Assembly: GCA_023435305.1 (NCBI GenBank) | Contig: JAEYRV010000027.1 | Location: 1 to 64,000 of the forward strand | Origin: Bacillota bacterium | GTDB lineage: Bacteria; Bacillota; Clostridia; Acetivibrionales; DTU013 | Direction of reading: 5' to 3' | Length of the DNA stretch: 64,000 nt | Shown here: in pieces, positions 1 to 8,750 of the stretch | Layout of the letters: each line of letters starts with the position of its first letter | Numbering within the stretch: the stretch's first letter is position 1 | Position numbers and translations under genes: made by a program | The notes under the pieces: model-generated | Seen by the model: only the letters and a program-made list of their open reading frames with translations | Database searches by the model: none | Told to the model about the DNA's origin: nothing

Positions 1-397
<397 letters not shown>

Positions 398-700
398 AAT
401 GTGGTGACACGAGTGTCACGCAAAATTTATCAGAGAGCCATTTGGCTCTTTGTTTACGTTATCACTGACTTTAAAGTTCGCAAGTTTCTCTGTGATCGAT
501 CTCTCGATCATCAGATCACTCTAGAAATTTTCGAGTTCCTTTACACACCTACAGATTTTACTCTGCAAGTACATATTGTCTCTCACTGTTTACTTTTCAA
601 GGTCCATGTAGCCGCAATCAAATTGGATTTGTTTGTCGGTATCTCCTCGCTCCGCCCTGTTAAAGGGCTTTGTTCAGAGCGCCGCTCGCATCGGAGCGAC
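398..700 (-). other. Pre-rRNA leader of the 16S gene
   Basis: About 300 nt separate the inferred start site (near 700) from the 16S 5' end. On the minus strand it contains a CCTTGAAAAGTAAACAG stretch (about 587-603), typical of Gram-positive pre-rRNA leaders. It also has two small hairpins close to the gene: GTGACAC/GTGTCAC at about 404-419 and GAGCC/GGCTC near 436-449. These probably belong to rRNA processing or antitermination signals. Long open frames on the plus strand here are not believable genes. Confidence 0.7.
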
Positions 701-706
701 TTTTAT

Positions 707-735
707 ATACTACCACGCGTCTTTCGTTTTGTCAA
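707..735 (-). promoter_or_regulatory. rRNA promoter, proximal
   Basis: On the minus strand TTGACA (730-735) is followed by a 17-nt spacer and TAGTAT (707-712). The start site would lie near 700. Confidence 0.8.
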
Positions 736-799
736 CCACCTTTTTTACTTTTCTTTTTCAGGCGGCCCGGCAATTTGTTCGCCGCGGGACAGCTTCTAT

Positions 800-828
800 A
801 CTATACCACCGCATGTGTTCATCATCAA
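800..828 (-). promoter_or_regulatory. rRNA promoter, distal
   Basis: On the minus strand TTGATG (823-828), a 17-nt spacer and TATAGT (800-805) form a second promoter 93 bp upstream of the first. Both -10 regions share a GGTA-TAGTATA-like context. Tandem promoters are usual for rrn operons. Confidence 0.7.
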
Positions 829-940
829 ACTGCGTTAATTAGCTTTTACCTTTGTATGCCCGGATTATTCATGTTTTTCTTTTTTATGCTCCATTTTATC
901 ATTATATAATCAGAAATGCTTTAAGGTGATCACAAATTTA

Positions 941-1056
941 GGGGACAGTCCTCCCATCACCACAGTTTTACAAGTCTCCGATTTGGGGGGACAGTCCTCT
1001 CAACCTCTGACAACTCGATGTCACATGACCCTGATATAGGGGGACAGTCCTCTTAG
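941..1056 (+). repeat. Three GGGGACAGTCC repeats upstream of the rRNA promoters
   Basis: Copies of the dispersed repeat begin at about 941, 985 and 1039, all in the same orientation and each followed by CTC. They fill the stretch between the rrn promoters and the terminator at 1082-1110. No gene is seen here. Confidence 0.85.
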
Positions 1057-1081
1057 TCCTCTCAGCCTCTCAGCGCCGGCA

Positions 1082-1110
1082 AATAAAAAAGCCAGCCACA
1101 ATTGGCTGAC
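1082..1110 (-). terminator. Terminator after the GHKL ATPase gene
   Basis: On the minus strand a hairpin (GTCAGCCA / TGGCTGGC, 1091-1110) is followed by six T and a further T-rich tract (1082-1090), 40 nt after the stop codon of the gene at 1152. Confidence 0.85.
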
Positions 1111-1151
1111 TAGCTATTTCTCCTGTCTCTATGCTCAGATTCGGCTAAAAC

Positions 1152-1628
1152 TCAGTTTCTACATATCCTTTTAACAATAATCACTTTGTTGCCCTTTTTG
1201 TTCACTTTCACTTTCTCACAAAGTCCTTCAACGAGTCTCATTCCCCTGCCGCTCTCGATCATCTCGAAGGGATCCGTTACATAGGATTTATGTCCTTTAC
1301 TGATTTCAGAATAGTCATACCCGACTCCTTCATCCTCGATGATCAGAAATAAACTGTCATCATCGGTCAGGCCTGCATCGATTTTAACTGATTTCGCGGC
1401 GTCCTGATTATTGCCGTGCTTTATTGCATTAATAAGAACCTCGTTGATAATAACCCTCAGATCAAATACGATTTCATCATCCAGATCGTTATAGTTCTTC
1501 TGCAGGCAGGAAATCAAGTCGGCAGCAACTATACTGATCTCTCCTAATATACTGGGTATATACTTTTTATAAACACATCGGCTTCTCAAATTTTTCGCCT
1601 CATAATATATCACCGCATCCATCGGCAT
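1152..1628 (-). CDS. ATP-binding anti-sigma regulatory factor (GHKL/HATPase_c_2 family), second kinase of a sigma module
   Basis: The 158-residue protein has the three ATP-binding motifs of GHKL serine kinases of the RsbW/SpoIIAB type: an N box (NEVLINAIKHGN, about residues 62-73), a G1 box (EDEGVGYDY, about 97-105) and a G2 box (SGRGMRLVEGL, about 126-136). Such proteins bind or phosphorylate STAS partners or sigma factors. It lies 114 nt downstream of the sigma gene at 1743 on the same strand and ends at a clear terminator, so it is probably the last gene of that unit. No strong ribosome binding site is visible before the ATG at 1628, so a start a few codons downstream is possible. Its motifs are better preserved than those of the kinase at 2509. 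Confidence 0.85.
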   Translation of the reverse strand: MPMDAVIYYEAKNLRSRCVYKKYIPSILGEISIVAADLISCLQKNYNDLDDEIVFDLRVIINEVLINAIKHGNNQDAAKSVKIDAGLTDDDSLFLIIEDEGVGYDYSEISKGHKSYVTDPFEMIESGRGMRLVEGLCEKVKVNKKGNKVIIVKRICRN

Positions 1629-1742
1629 CTGAAAAACAGCTGCTCATTATCGCAGCATTATGCCTCTAAAAGCTGGTGAATTAGTATAAACTCACTTATA
1701 TATTACCACTCGGAAATACAGATAAACATTTAGATTTGGATA

Positions 1743-2507
1743 TTATTTATAGAGCATGCCTCTAAATCGGTCAAGGACCTTTCTTTCGAGTCTGGAAATG
1801 TACATCTGGGAGACTCCCATACGATCTGCTATTTCCTTCTGCGTATTTCTTCCAAAATATCTGAGCCGTATAAATTCCTTCTCTGTTTCGTTGAATCTGC
1901 CAAGGCTCTTTTCAAGAAAATCCCTGTTCTCTATCTGTTCAAAGGATGTATCATTATCACCTATTGTTTCATGCAGTTCCAGATCATCATCTCCAAACAC
2001 ATTCTGATCAAAGGACTGCATATTATATGCATTCCACGATTCAATGATTTCCAGCACCGTCTCTGCCTTAATATTGAGAAAAGCGGCTATCTCATCGACC
2101 CGCGGAACTCTGTTGAGCTCCTGCGAGAGCTGATCCTTTGCCATGTAGACCTTCTGATAAACTTCATATATGCGCCTTGGAATCCTGATAGCCGAGCTCT
2201 TATCCCTGAAATATCTTTTGATTTCCCCTACGATAGTTGGTGTGGCAAAGCTGACAAATTTGAAGCCCTTTTCAGGACTAAAGCGTTCAACAGCTTTGAT
2301 GAGCGCAATACAAGCTACCTGGAAGATGTCGTCGTAATCCACTCCCCTGTTCAGAAACTTCTTGGATAAAATTTCTGCCAGATAAGTGTACCTGCTGACT
2401 ATCTCATTTCTTACAGATACATCCCTGTCCTTTTCGTATCTTAGAAAAAGCTCATCAGTTTCCACAGGTTCTTTTAACCCTGTTGACTTGTTGCGGTTCT
2501 GATCCAT
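1743..2507 (-). CDS. RNA polymerase sigma factor of the SigB/SigF/SigG group
   Basis: The 254-residue protein has sigma-70 region 2 (DDIFQVACIALIKAVERF and FATPTIVGEIKRYFRD, near residues 58-107), region 3 and a region 4 helix-turn-helix (QKEIADRMGVSQMYISRLER, near the C terminus). These are typical of the general-stress and forespore sigma factors. I chose the ATG at 2507. It follows the stop of the preceding gene by one base (TGAAATG) and has an AGGAG site about 10 nt upstream, whereas the TTG six codons earlier overlaps that ribosome site. With the STAS protein and kinase upstream it forms a partner-switching operon. I cannot say from sequence alone whether it is SigB, SigF or a paralogue, so no symbol is given. 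Confidence 0.9.
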   Translation of the reverse strand: MDQNRNKSTGLKEPVETDELFLRYEKDRDVSVRNEIVSRYTYLAEILSKKFLNRGVDYDDIFQVACIALIKAVERFSPEKGFKFVSFATPTIVGEIKRYFRDKSSAIRIPRRIYEVYQKVYMAKDQLSQELNRVPRVDEIAAFLNIKAETVLEIIESWNAYNMQSFDQNVFGDDDLELHETIGDNDTSFEQIENRDFLEKSLGRFNETEKEFIRLRYFGRNTQKEIADRMGVSQMYISRLERKVLDRFRGMLYK

Positions 2508-2508
2508 T

Positions 2509-2895
2509 TCAGGATTTCTCCTCAATATATTTTGTTATTGTCAGGATATGATCTTCCGGGCAAAACTCAACCTCGTCCATGAACGCATTAATAATGGACA
2601 TTCCCAGCCCGTCCTCATCATTTTCGAATAAGCAGTCCACATTTTCTGAGTTTGAGGCAAAAGTGATGACTAACCCGTCAGCACAAACCTCGTAAGTGAT
2701 TTCGTAATCACCGGCAGACTGTCCATTTACATTGATGATCCTGCTGCAAACTTCAGACACAGCTACCTTTATATCTTCTACGGTATCGATGTCATATCCC
2801 ATCCTGTAGGCGACTCCTGATGCCGTCAGCCTTGCAACGCTCACGTATTCAGCCTTGCACGGCAAAAGCAATGTGATTTTGTCGTTTGACTCCAT
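2509..2895 (-). CDS. Anti-sigma factor / serine kinase, RsbW/SpoIIAB-like
   Basis: The 128-residue protein has the layout of RsbW-type anti-sigma kinases: an N-terminal strand region, a helix with VEDIKVAVSEVC where the N box should be, and DGLGMSII near residue 100 as a G2-like loop. The usual Asn of the N box is not obvious (EVCSRIIN), and the G1 motif is weak, so ATP binding may be altered. It would hold the sigma factor encoded just downstream (one base gap) until released by the STAS protein at 2916. The gene starts 20 nt after that STAS gene, with a GGAG site before the ATG. Confidence 0.85.
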   Translation of the reverse strand: MESNDKITLLLPCKAEYVSVARLTASGVAYRMGYDIDTVEDIKVAVSEVCSRIINVNGQSAGDYEITYEVCADGLVITFASNSENVDCLFENDEDGLGMSIINAFMDEVEFCPEDHILTITKYIEEKS

Positions 2896-2915
2896 TTCGG
2901 ATCGCTCCTTTTACA

Positions 2916-3230
2916 TCAGTCGATAATAAATAATTTATCAAGACCGGTAATCACAAATAATTTCTTTATATTGTCTTTCATATTTTTAATATAAATATTC
3001 CGCCCATTAAGTCTTGTCTTTTTGAGAGCGCCAACAAAGATGCCCAGCCCGGTGCTGTCTATATAGTTCAAGTTGCTGCAGTCGATAGTAACGTCTTTAT
3101 CATTGGTATCTACAACATTATACAAACTTTCTTTAAATTGATGCGCGGTATATATATCAATTTCTCCGCTGACGCTTACCGATGGCCCGTGATCAGTACT
3201 TTCTTCCCAGATAATAAGTTCGCTGGACAT
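2916..3230 (-). CDS. STAS-domain anti-sigma factor antagonist (RsbV/SpoIIAA-like)
   Basis: The 104-residue protein is a complete STAS domain. The NLNYIDSTGLG segment (about residues 50-60) carries the conserved Ser that cognate kinases phosphorylate, followed by the usual GLDKLFII end. In the unphosphorylated state such proteins sequester the anti-sigma kinase. The start ATG has a GGGAGG site about 10 nt upstream. It lies 19 nt after the J-domain-like gene at 3250 and 20 nt before the kinase, so all these genes are probably cotranscribed. Confidence 0.92.
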   Translation of the reverse strand: MSSELIIWEESTDHGPSVSVSGEIDIYTAHQFKESLYNVVDTNDKDVTIDCSNLNYIDSTGLGIFVGALKKTRLNGRNIYIKNMKDNIKKLFVITGLDKLFIID

Positions 3231-3249
3231 AATACACTACCTCCCTGTG

Positions 3250-4242
3250 TTATTTTAAGAGGAATTTCAAGAAAGCCTCCGCTTTTTCCTGCTTTTCTGT
3301 GCCAAGGAATATTGCTGCTACCATATCATCGGCAATAATGCCCGCTTCCTTTAATACTGTGCTGTTTGATACATCTATTCCATAAAGGTGCGGCTCTTCC
3401 GGAATATCTGCCAAGGTTCCTTCATCGGAACCTTCTTCCGTATCAAACGGATCCTCGATCTCTTCAATCGCGACTATCAGATCCTGATTCTTTGATACGT
3501 CCGCTCCCAGCTTCGGCCCGATCTCGTCCAGATTCATAAACAATCCTTGTTTGGCGAATCGTTCATAATACTTACCGTCAAGTATGAATACATCGATATC
3601 AGCCGCACCAAAAAGCACAGTCAGCTTCATTTCCATGGCATACAGCTGGTCCCCGGTAACGGTGTCATCGATATAAGCGCCGTCGAATCCAGGTTCAGTG
3701 ATAATCGGTATATTTTCTTTGACACTTTCTGACAACGCTTTCGTTGCATCGTAATAGCCGATCCTGCCGATAAATGCCGCATTGAAATCCGGGTTCACCC
3801 TGTTCACACAGCCCTGGACAAAGTAAATCACTAAAGCTATCAGAATAATAATACCAAGTATATAAAACTTATAGTAATATAAGAAATTCTTTGCCTTTTT
3901 TTCATCGACACCGACCATTTTAAATAATGGCGCCGACTTGCCCGGCTGTTGTTCCGTTTCCTTGATCTCATAGCCCATCAAAACATTGTATGCTTCCGTG
4001 ATACGGCTAAGCTCGGCTTCTGCCTGCTCTGCCGATGTCCTCTGTCCTTCCGGATTATCAACTGCTGTATCTGCGGCGGTATTTAATTCCTCTTCCTGTT
4101 TCTCCGCCTCTCTTAATGCATCTCTGCGCATGTTGATCTCCATCCTGTATTTTTTCAACAGAATGGAATACCTTTTTTCAATATCATTCTTGCCTGCATC
4201 CTTGCCAACGCCAAGGATATTCCTGGCTTCCTTCTTATCCAT
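3250..4242 (-). CDS. J-domain-like membrane protein with large extracytoplasmic part
   Basis: The 330-residue protein starts with a DnaJ-like region (MDKKEARNILGVGKDAGKND, then YRME and a helix ending SRITEAYNVLMGYE at about residue 95). The HPD tripeptide needed to stimulate DnaK is missing. One transmembrane segment follows at about 120-140 (FYILGIIILIALVIYFV), then about 190 residues presumably outside the cell. I chose the ATG at 4242, preceded by GGAG and AAAGGGG. An upstream in-frame extension has no comparable site. It is directly upstream of the STAS/kinase/sigma genes and may act in that pathway, for example as a sensor. That is inference from position only. Confidence 0.75.
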   Translation of the reverse strand: MDKKEARNILGVGKDAGKNDIEKRYSILLKKYRMEINMRRDALREAEKQEEELNTAADTAVDNPEGQRTSAEQAEAELSRITEAYNVLMGYEIKETEQQPGKSAPLFKMVGVDEKKAKNFLYYYKFYILGIIILIALVIYFVQGCVNRVNPDFNAAFIGRIGYYDATKALSESVKENIPIITEPGFDGAYIDDTVTGDQLYAMEMKLTVLFGAADIDVFILDGKYYERFAKQGLFMNLDEIGPKLGADVSKNQDLIVAIEEIEDPFDTEEGSDEGTLADIPEEPHLYGIDVSNSTVLKEAGIIADDMVAAIFLGTEKQEKAEAFLKFLLK

Positions 4243-4321
4243 AGCTCCGTGACCCCTTTGAAGTAAATACATGTAATAGTAACAAGGCGAATGTTGGTAC
4301 CCGCCTTGCCTCAAAATTATT

Positions 4322-4372
4322 GCCTGCTGTCTGGATTGTTCACCTTAGGGGATGAAACAACATATAGCAGGC
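4322..4372 (-). terminator. Long hairpin after lysS
   Basis: The arms GCCTGCT and AGCAGGC, with an inner TTGTT/AACAA pairing, lie 50-100 nt downstream of lysS, followed on the minus strand by AATAATTTT. A possible promoter (-10 TATAAT at 4394-4399) lies between lysS and the hairpin, so it could instead be in the leader of the next gene. Confidence 0.4.
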
Positions 4373-4422
4373 AGGATAATTCACATCCAATATATTATAA
4401 CATAGCTGCTCCAATAATTTAA

Positions 4423-5925
4423 CTACTCTCTTGGCTTCATGGTCGGGAAAAGCAGTATGTCTCTGATAGAATACGAATCGGTCAACAGCATGATAAGCCT
4501 GTCGACTCCTATACCAAGTCCTCCCGTTGGAGGCATGCCGTACTCAAGAGCATTTACATAATCGTCGTCCATCATGCTGGCTTCATCATCCCCGGACTCT
4601 CTCTTGCTGACCTGCTGCATGAACCTTTCCTTCTGATCCAGAGGGTCATTCAGCTCGGAATAGGCATTTGCCATTTCGCGTCCCGTAATGAACAGCTCGA
4701 ATCTTTCCGTCAGCTCAGGCCTGTCCGGCTTTCTTTTCGTCAGCGGCGATATTTCGACGGGATAGTCCATGATAAATGTAGGCTGGATAAGGTGTTCCTC
4801 CGCCAGCTCCTCAAACATCAGACTCATCACTTCACCCTTTGACAGCTTGTTGTCCACATGGAGCTTTTGAGCACGGGCAGCTTCTCTGGCCTCCTCGTCG
4901 GTACCGATCAAATCGAAGTCAACTCCGGAATACTTCAACACTGCCTCTCTCATGGTCATTCTGTTCCATGGCGCCGTAAGATCGACTTCCTGTCCCTGAT
5001 ACATCACCTTCGTCGTGCCAAGCACATCTTGTGCAACAGTGGATATCAGGTTTTCGGTAAGCTCCATCATTCCCTTGTAATCATTGTAGGCTTCATAAAC
5101 CTCCATCATAGTGAACTCGGGGTTGTGCTTGATGGACATGCCCTCGTTCCTGAACATCCTTCCCATCTCATAGACCTTCTCAAGCCCGCCCACTATCAAT
5201 CTTTTGAGATACAGCTCCGGTGCGATCCTGAGGAAAAGGTCCATATCCAGTGTATTGTGATGGGTTACAAACGGCTTGGCAGTAGCGCCGCCCTGTATCG
5301 TATTCAGTATCGGAGTATCAACTTCAAGGAAGCCCCTGTCATCAAGGAATTTCCGTATACCCTTGATTATCTGGCTCCTCATTACAAATGTCTTCCTGAC
5401 ATCGGGATTGATGATCAGGTCAACATATCTCTGCCTGTAGCGCAGATCCACATCCTTCAGGCCGTGCCATTTTTCCGGCAGAGGCTGAAGAGATTTAGCC
5501 AGAAGAACTATTTTTTCAGTCTTAATGGATATTTCGCCCTTGTGGGTCTTGAAAACAGTTCCCTCAACGCCGGCAATATCTCCGATATCAAACTTCTTAA
5601 AGTCTTCATATGCCTCTGCTCCGACATCGTCGATCTTGACATAGAGCTGGATCTTTCCTTCACGGTCCTGCAAATCGCAGAAGCTGGCCTTTCCCATGCC
5701 CCTCTTTGACATGAGCCTGCCGGCAATCGAGACATGCGCACCTTCCATACTGTCAAAGTTATCTATTATTTCCTTCGAATTATGCGTAACAGAATATTTT
5801 ATGATCTTAAACGGGTCCTTTTGATTCTGCTGCAGCTCCAACAGCTTAAGCCTTCTGACCTTGAGTATCTCATTTAATTCATCCAACTCATTTATATCCT
5901 GGTTTATTTCGGTATTGTCTGTCAT
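4423..5925 (-). CDS. lysS: Lysyl-tRNA synthetase, class II
   Basis: This 500-residue protein charges tRNA-Lys. An OB-fold anticodon-binding domain (about residues 60-160) precedes the class II catalytic core, with motif 2 (RNEGMSIKHNPEFTMME, about 255-271) and motif 3 (GLGIGVDRLIMLL, about 475-487). The length is typical. The ATG at 5925 has a GGGAGG site at good spacing, while the longer frame beginning at 5970 has none. It follows greA on the same strand, the greA-lysS order found in many Firmicutes, but a strong hairpin lies in between (6051-6083). No T-box is seen upstream. Confidence 0.97.
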   Translation of the reverse strand: MTDNTEINQDINELDELNEILKVRRLKLLELQQNQKDPFKIIKYSVTHNSKEIIDNFDSMEGAHVSIAGRLMSKRGMGKASFCDLQDREGKIQLYVKIDDVGAEAYEDFKKFDIGDIAGVEGTVFKTHKGEISIKTEKIVLLAKSLQPLPEKWHGLKDVDLRYRQRYVDLIINPDVRKTFVMRSQIIKGIRKFLDDRGFLEVDTPILNTIQGGATAKPFVTHHNTLDMDLFLRIAPELYLKRLIVGGLEKVYEMGRMFRNEGMSIKHNPEFTMMEVYEAYNDYKGMMELTENLISTVAQDVLGTTKVMYQGQEVDLTAPWNRMTMREAVLKYSGVDFDLIGTDEEAREAARAQKLHVDNKLSKGEVMSLMFEELAEEHLIQPTFIMDYPVEISPLTKRKPDRPELTERFELFITGREMANAYSELNDPLDQKERFMQQVSKRESGDDEASMMDDDYVNALEYGMPPTGGLGIGVDRLIMLLTDSYSIRDILLFPTMKPRE

Positions 5926-6050
5926 TTGCGAACCTCCCGACTCATTAATAATAGCGCTTGTATATTTCATTCATTTATGTAAAACAGGCTGAAATCCAGC
6001 CGCATACATTATGCTGTCATGAGCTGCAGCTCAATTATCTTACAAAACCA

Positions 6051-6083
6051 AGAATAACAGTTTACACATATAAACTGTTATTC
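6051..6083. terminator. Strong hairpin between greA and lysS
   Basis: A perfect 13-bp stem (AGAATAACAGTTT / AAACTGTTATTCT) with an 8-nt loop. The plus strand continues into TTTTTAT, the minus strand into TTGGTTTTG. It may attenuate greA transcription before lysS. Confidence 0.75.
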
Positions 6084-6131
6084 TTTTTATTATATATTAA
6101 ATTATTCCTTAGGTACAAGCTTAAATACGCT

Positions 6132-6608
6132 TTATTTTTCTATTTTTATGATCTTGAATTTCAGCATTCCATCTGGAACCAGCACTTCTATGACATTTCC
6201 CTTTTTCTTTTGCATAAGGGCGCTGCCGACAGGGGATTCATTGGATATTTTGAATTGGGCCGGGTTTGCCTCAGTCGAGCCCACAATGGTATATACTATT
6301 TCCTCATTGTATTCCATATCCAGAAGGCGTACCTTTGATCCAATCGTTACCTTATCTGTGCTGACATCATCTTCATCTATCACTCTTGCATTTTTGAGCA
6401 TTGTCTCGAGCTGTACGATTCTTCCTTCGACATATGCCTGTTCATTTTTTGCCTCGTCGTATTCAGAATTTTCGGAAATGTCACCAAATGAAAGCGCAAC
6501 CTTTATTCTTTCCTTGATTTCCATTCTTTTAGGTCCGCGCAGCTGTTCCAGCTCTTCTTCTAATTTCTTCAAGCCCTCATAAGTCAGTATGACTTCCTTA
6601 CCTGCCAT
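6132..6608 (-). CDS. greA: Transcription elongation factor GreA
   Basis: The 158-residue length and the N-terminal coiled coil (LTYEGLKKLEEELEQLRG, then ERIKVALSFGDISENSEYDEAKNEQ) are typical of GreA, which reactivates backtracked RNA polymerase by inserting acidic residues into the secondary channel. The conserved D/E pair lies in the GDISENSEYDEAK loop at about residues 42-54. The C-terminal FKBP-like domain ends with the usual PDGMLKFKIIKIE region. An AAGGAGAGG site precedes the ATG. A promoter about 240 nt upstream gives it an unusually long leader (see 6609-6840). Confidence 0.96.
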   Translation of the reverse strand: MAGKEVILTYEGLKKLEEELEQLRGPKRMEIKERIKVALSFGDISENSEYDEAKNEQAYVEGRIVQLETMLKNARVIDEDDVSTDKVTIGSKVRLLDMEYNEEIVYTIVGSTEANPAQFKISNESPVGSALMQKKKGNVIEVLVPDGMLKFKIIKIEK

Positions 6609-6840
6609 TCAGAGCCTCTCCTTTACCAAAAATTTTGTGTTGATAATATATGCATTTAGCTTGCATTTATTCTGCGTTTCACAGCGCAAAACACTCGATA
6701 AATAATATACATTCAGTTTGATCGCTCCCATGCTCTCACAGGGCACGATCATAAAATCCATACTGCAAGCCATTCTTCCTATACATATAAATAGCACTGC
6801 AAAAACTTCAGTGCCTATCAATCCCATAGCTCTTCTTAGT
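6609..6840 (-). other. Long greA leader with a stop-free frame
   Basis: The region between the promoter at 6848-6876 and the greA ATG is about 230 nt. Near its 5' end it has a GCACTG/CAGTGC hairpin (about 6790-6810). A 72-codon frame starts at 6827 and its TGA (6609-6611) directly abuts the greA ATG. The encoded peptide is Cys- and Met-rich and resembles nothing I know, and its ribosome site is weak, so I do not call it a gene. Confidence 0.4.
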
Positions 6841-6847
6841 TTTAATA

Positions 6848-6876
6848 ATTATAAAATACATACTTGCCATTGTCAA
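6848..6876 (-). promoter_or_regulatory. greA promoter
   Basis: TTGACA (6871-6876), 17-nt spacer, TATAAT (6848-6853): a perfect sigma-A consensus on the minus strand. Confidence 0.85.
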
Positions 6877-7009
6877 TAAGACAATATTACGCATGCTTTG
6901 TCTATTATTTACATGTTTTGCAGCGACCCCGTTTAAAGCAAATTTTTGATTGTAGAAAAATTTACCTACCCCAGTAATAGTATGCATTCTCTATAAAATG
7001 CTCCACCAT

Positions 7010-7041
7010 AAAAACAACCCTGCTGCAACACTACAACAGGG
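7010..7041 (-). terminator. Terminator after the IMP dehydrogenase gene
   Basis: On the minus strand CCCTGTTG / CAGCAGGG forms a hairpin (7018-7041) followed by TTGTTTTT, about 50 nt after the stop codon. Confidence 0.85.
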
Positions 7042-7092
7042 CTATTTCTTCATATGTTGAATGGTTCGTGTAAGTCAGCCTGTGTTATCAGA

Positions 7093-8595
7093 TCATACCG
7101 ACGCTTCATTTTCCTTTAGTATAACATCATGAGCTCCGCCCTCAATAATGCTGGTAGATGAAACCAGAGTCAACCGGGCTTTATCATGCAGCTGTGAAAT
7201 ATTCATCGCGCCGCAGGTACACATAGTAGATTTAATTTTGCTCAAAGTTATATCTAAGTTATCCTTAAGGCTTCCTGCATACGGAACGTATGAGTCGACT
7301 CCCTCTTCAAAGTCCATCTTCTGCTTTCCGCCCATATCATATCTCTGCCAGTTGCGTGCCCTGTTGGAACCCTCTCCCCAGTATTCCTTCACATAGTTGT
7401 TGCCTATCCTGAGCTTTCTGGTCGGGCTTTCATCAAACCTTGCGAAATACCTTCCAAGCATAATGAAATCCGCTCCCATAGCGAGCCCCAGTGCCATATG
7501 ATAGTCATGCACTATGCCGCCATCCGAGCAGATGGGCACATAAATTCCGGTCTTCTCATAGTATTCAGCCCGGGCTTTTGCCACTTCTATCACAGCTGTA
7601 GCCTGTCCGCGGCCGATGCCCTTAGTCTCCCTGGTAATACAAATGGAGCCTCCTCCGACACCGACCTTAACAAAATCGGCGCCAGCCTCGACCAGGTACA
7701 GGAAGCCTTCTTTGTCAACGACATTTCCGCCGCCGACCTTTACCTCGCCCTTATACTTTTCTTTTATCCATGAGATGGTTTCTTTTTGATACTCTGTATA
7801 ACCATCGGAGGAATCGACACAAAGTATGTCAACTCCCGCATCCACAAGCGCCGGGACTCTTTCCATATAGTCTCTTGTATTTATACCTGCGCCGGTAATG
7901 AGCCTTTTATTTGCATCCAGCAACTCATACGGATTTTCCTTATGGCTGTCATAATCCTTTCTGAAAACCACATAGACCAGGTTTTGGTTTTTATCAATAA
8001 CAGGCAGACAATTCAGCTTGTGTTCCCAAATCATATCATTTGCTTCCTTCAGAGTGATGCCTTCCTCTGCGTAGATCAATGAGCTGAATGGCGTCATAAA
8101 GCTTTTTATTTTAGTTTCGATAGATGTTCTGCTCACCCTGTAGTCCCTGCTTGTAACCAAACCCAGCAGCTTTCCCGTTGGCAGGCCATTCTCGGTGATA
8201 GCTATAGTCGAGTGACCGGTTCTTTCCTTTAGGGCCAATACATCCGCCAGTGTGTCTTCCGGTTTTAGATTTGAATCGCTCACAACAAAGCCGGCTTTAT
8301 ATTTTTTTACTTTGCGTACCATCTCTGCCTGCTGATCTATAGACTGAGATACAAAAATAAAAGAAAGGCCCCCGCACCTTGCCAGCTCGATTGCCATTCC
8401 GGAGTCCGAAACAGCCTGCATTACTGCAGATACGAGCGGGATATTTATATGCATGGAAGCCTCCTGGCCTTTACTGAATTTGACTATCGGTGTCCTCAGA
8501 TCTATGTTCTGCGGTGTGCAATCCTTCGTTGTAAGATTCGGCAACAGCAGATACTCGCTGAATGTCCTGGATGGTTCATTGTAATAGAACGCCAT
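7093..8595 (-). CDS. guaB: IMP dehydrogenase (variant form)
   Basis: This enzyme oxidises IMP to XMP with NAD, the committed step of GMP synthesis. In the 500-residue protein a TIM barrel is interrupted by a CBS-domain pair (about residues 115-225). The catalytic Cys lies in GGGSICITRE (about residue 313-322), followed by the flap region with RARNWQRY. The sequence between the active-site loop and the C terminus is longer and less like Bacillus GuaB than usual, resembling the IMPDH class found in some Clostridia and protists. The ATG at 8595 has AGGAGG nine bases upstream, and that site lies inside the longer frame, so the longer start is rejected. It is a single gene with its own promoter and terminator. 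Confidence 0.93.
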   Translation of the reverse strand: MAFYYNEPSRTFSEYLLLPNLTTKDCTPQNIDLRTPIVKFSKGQEASMHINIPLVSAVMQAVSDSGMAIELARCGGLSFIFVSQSIDQQAEMVRKVKKYKAGFVVSDSNLKPEDTLADVLALKERTGHSTIAITENGLPTGKLLGLVTSRDYRVSRTSIETKIKSFMTPFSSLIYAEEGITLKEANDMIWEHKLNCLPVIDKNQNLVYVVFRKDYDSHKENPYELLDANKRLITGAGINTRDYMERVPALVDAGVDILCVDSSDGYTEYQKETISWIKEKYKGEVKVGGGNVVDKEGFLYLVEAGADFVKVGVGGGSICITRETKGIGRGQATAVIEVAKARAEYYEKTGIYVPICSDGGIVHDYHMALGLAMGADFIMLGRYFARFDESPTRKLRIGNNYVKEYWGEGSNRARNWQRYDMGGKQKMDFEEGVDSYVPYAGSLKDNLDITLSKIKSTMCTCGAMNISQLHDKARLTLVSSTSIIEGGAHDVILKENEASV

Positions 8596-8652
8596 GGAAT
8601 CATACCTCCTATTCATTGGCTTATTGTAGATGCCTTGAAAATATTAGATAAC

Positions 8653-8681
8653 ATTATACATAAGAAGGCTATACGCGTCAA
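8653..8681 (-). promoter_or_regulatory. Promoter of the IMP dehydrogenase gene
   Basis: TTGACG (8676-8681), 17-nt spacer, TATAAT (8653-8658) on the minus strand. The leader to the ATG is about 50 nt. Confidence 0.85.
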
Positions 8682-8750
8682 GGATAAGCTTCATAAGTTT
8701 TTTCAACAGGAGGTCACTGTGAAATGTAAAGGTTAATGCAGCCGGCACAC

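Noticed and set aside
401..909. Open frames on the plus strand opposite the rRNA leader
   Set aside because: They lie in the rRNA leader and promoters, lack ribosome sites, and have compositions expected of chance frames.
3250..4242. A functional DnaJ co-chaperone
   Set aside because: The HPD tripeptide is absent and the protein has a membrane segment and no G/F or zinc domains.
4262..4320. T-box element (GTTGGTACCC on the plus strand)
   Set aside because: The order and sequence do not match TGGNACCGCG, there is no downstream gene on that strand, and the bases form a plain CAAGGCG/CGCCTTG hairpin.
6609..6827. A separate 72-codon gene before greA
   Set aside because: Weak ribosome site, odd Cys/Met-rich composition and no recognisable homology; it is better described as leader sequence.
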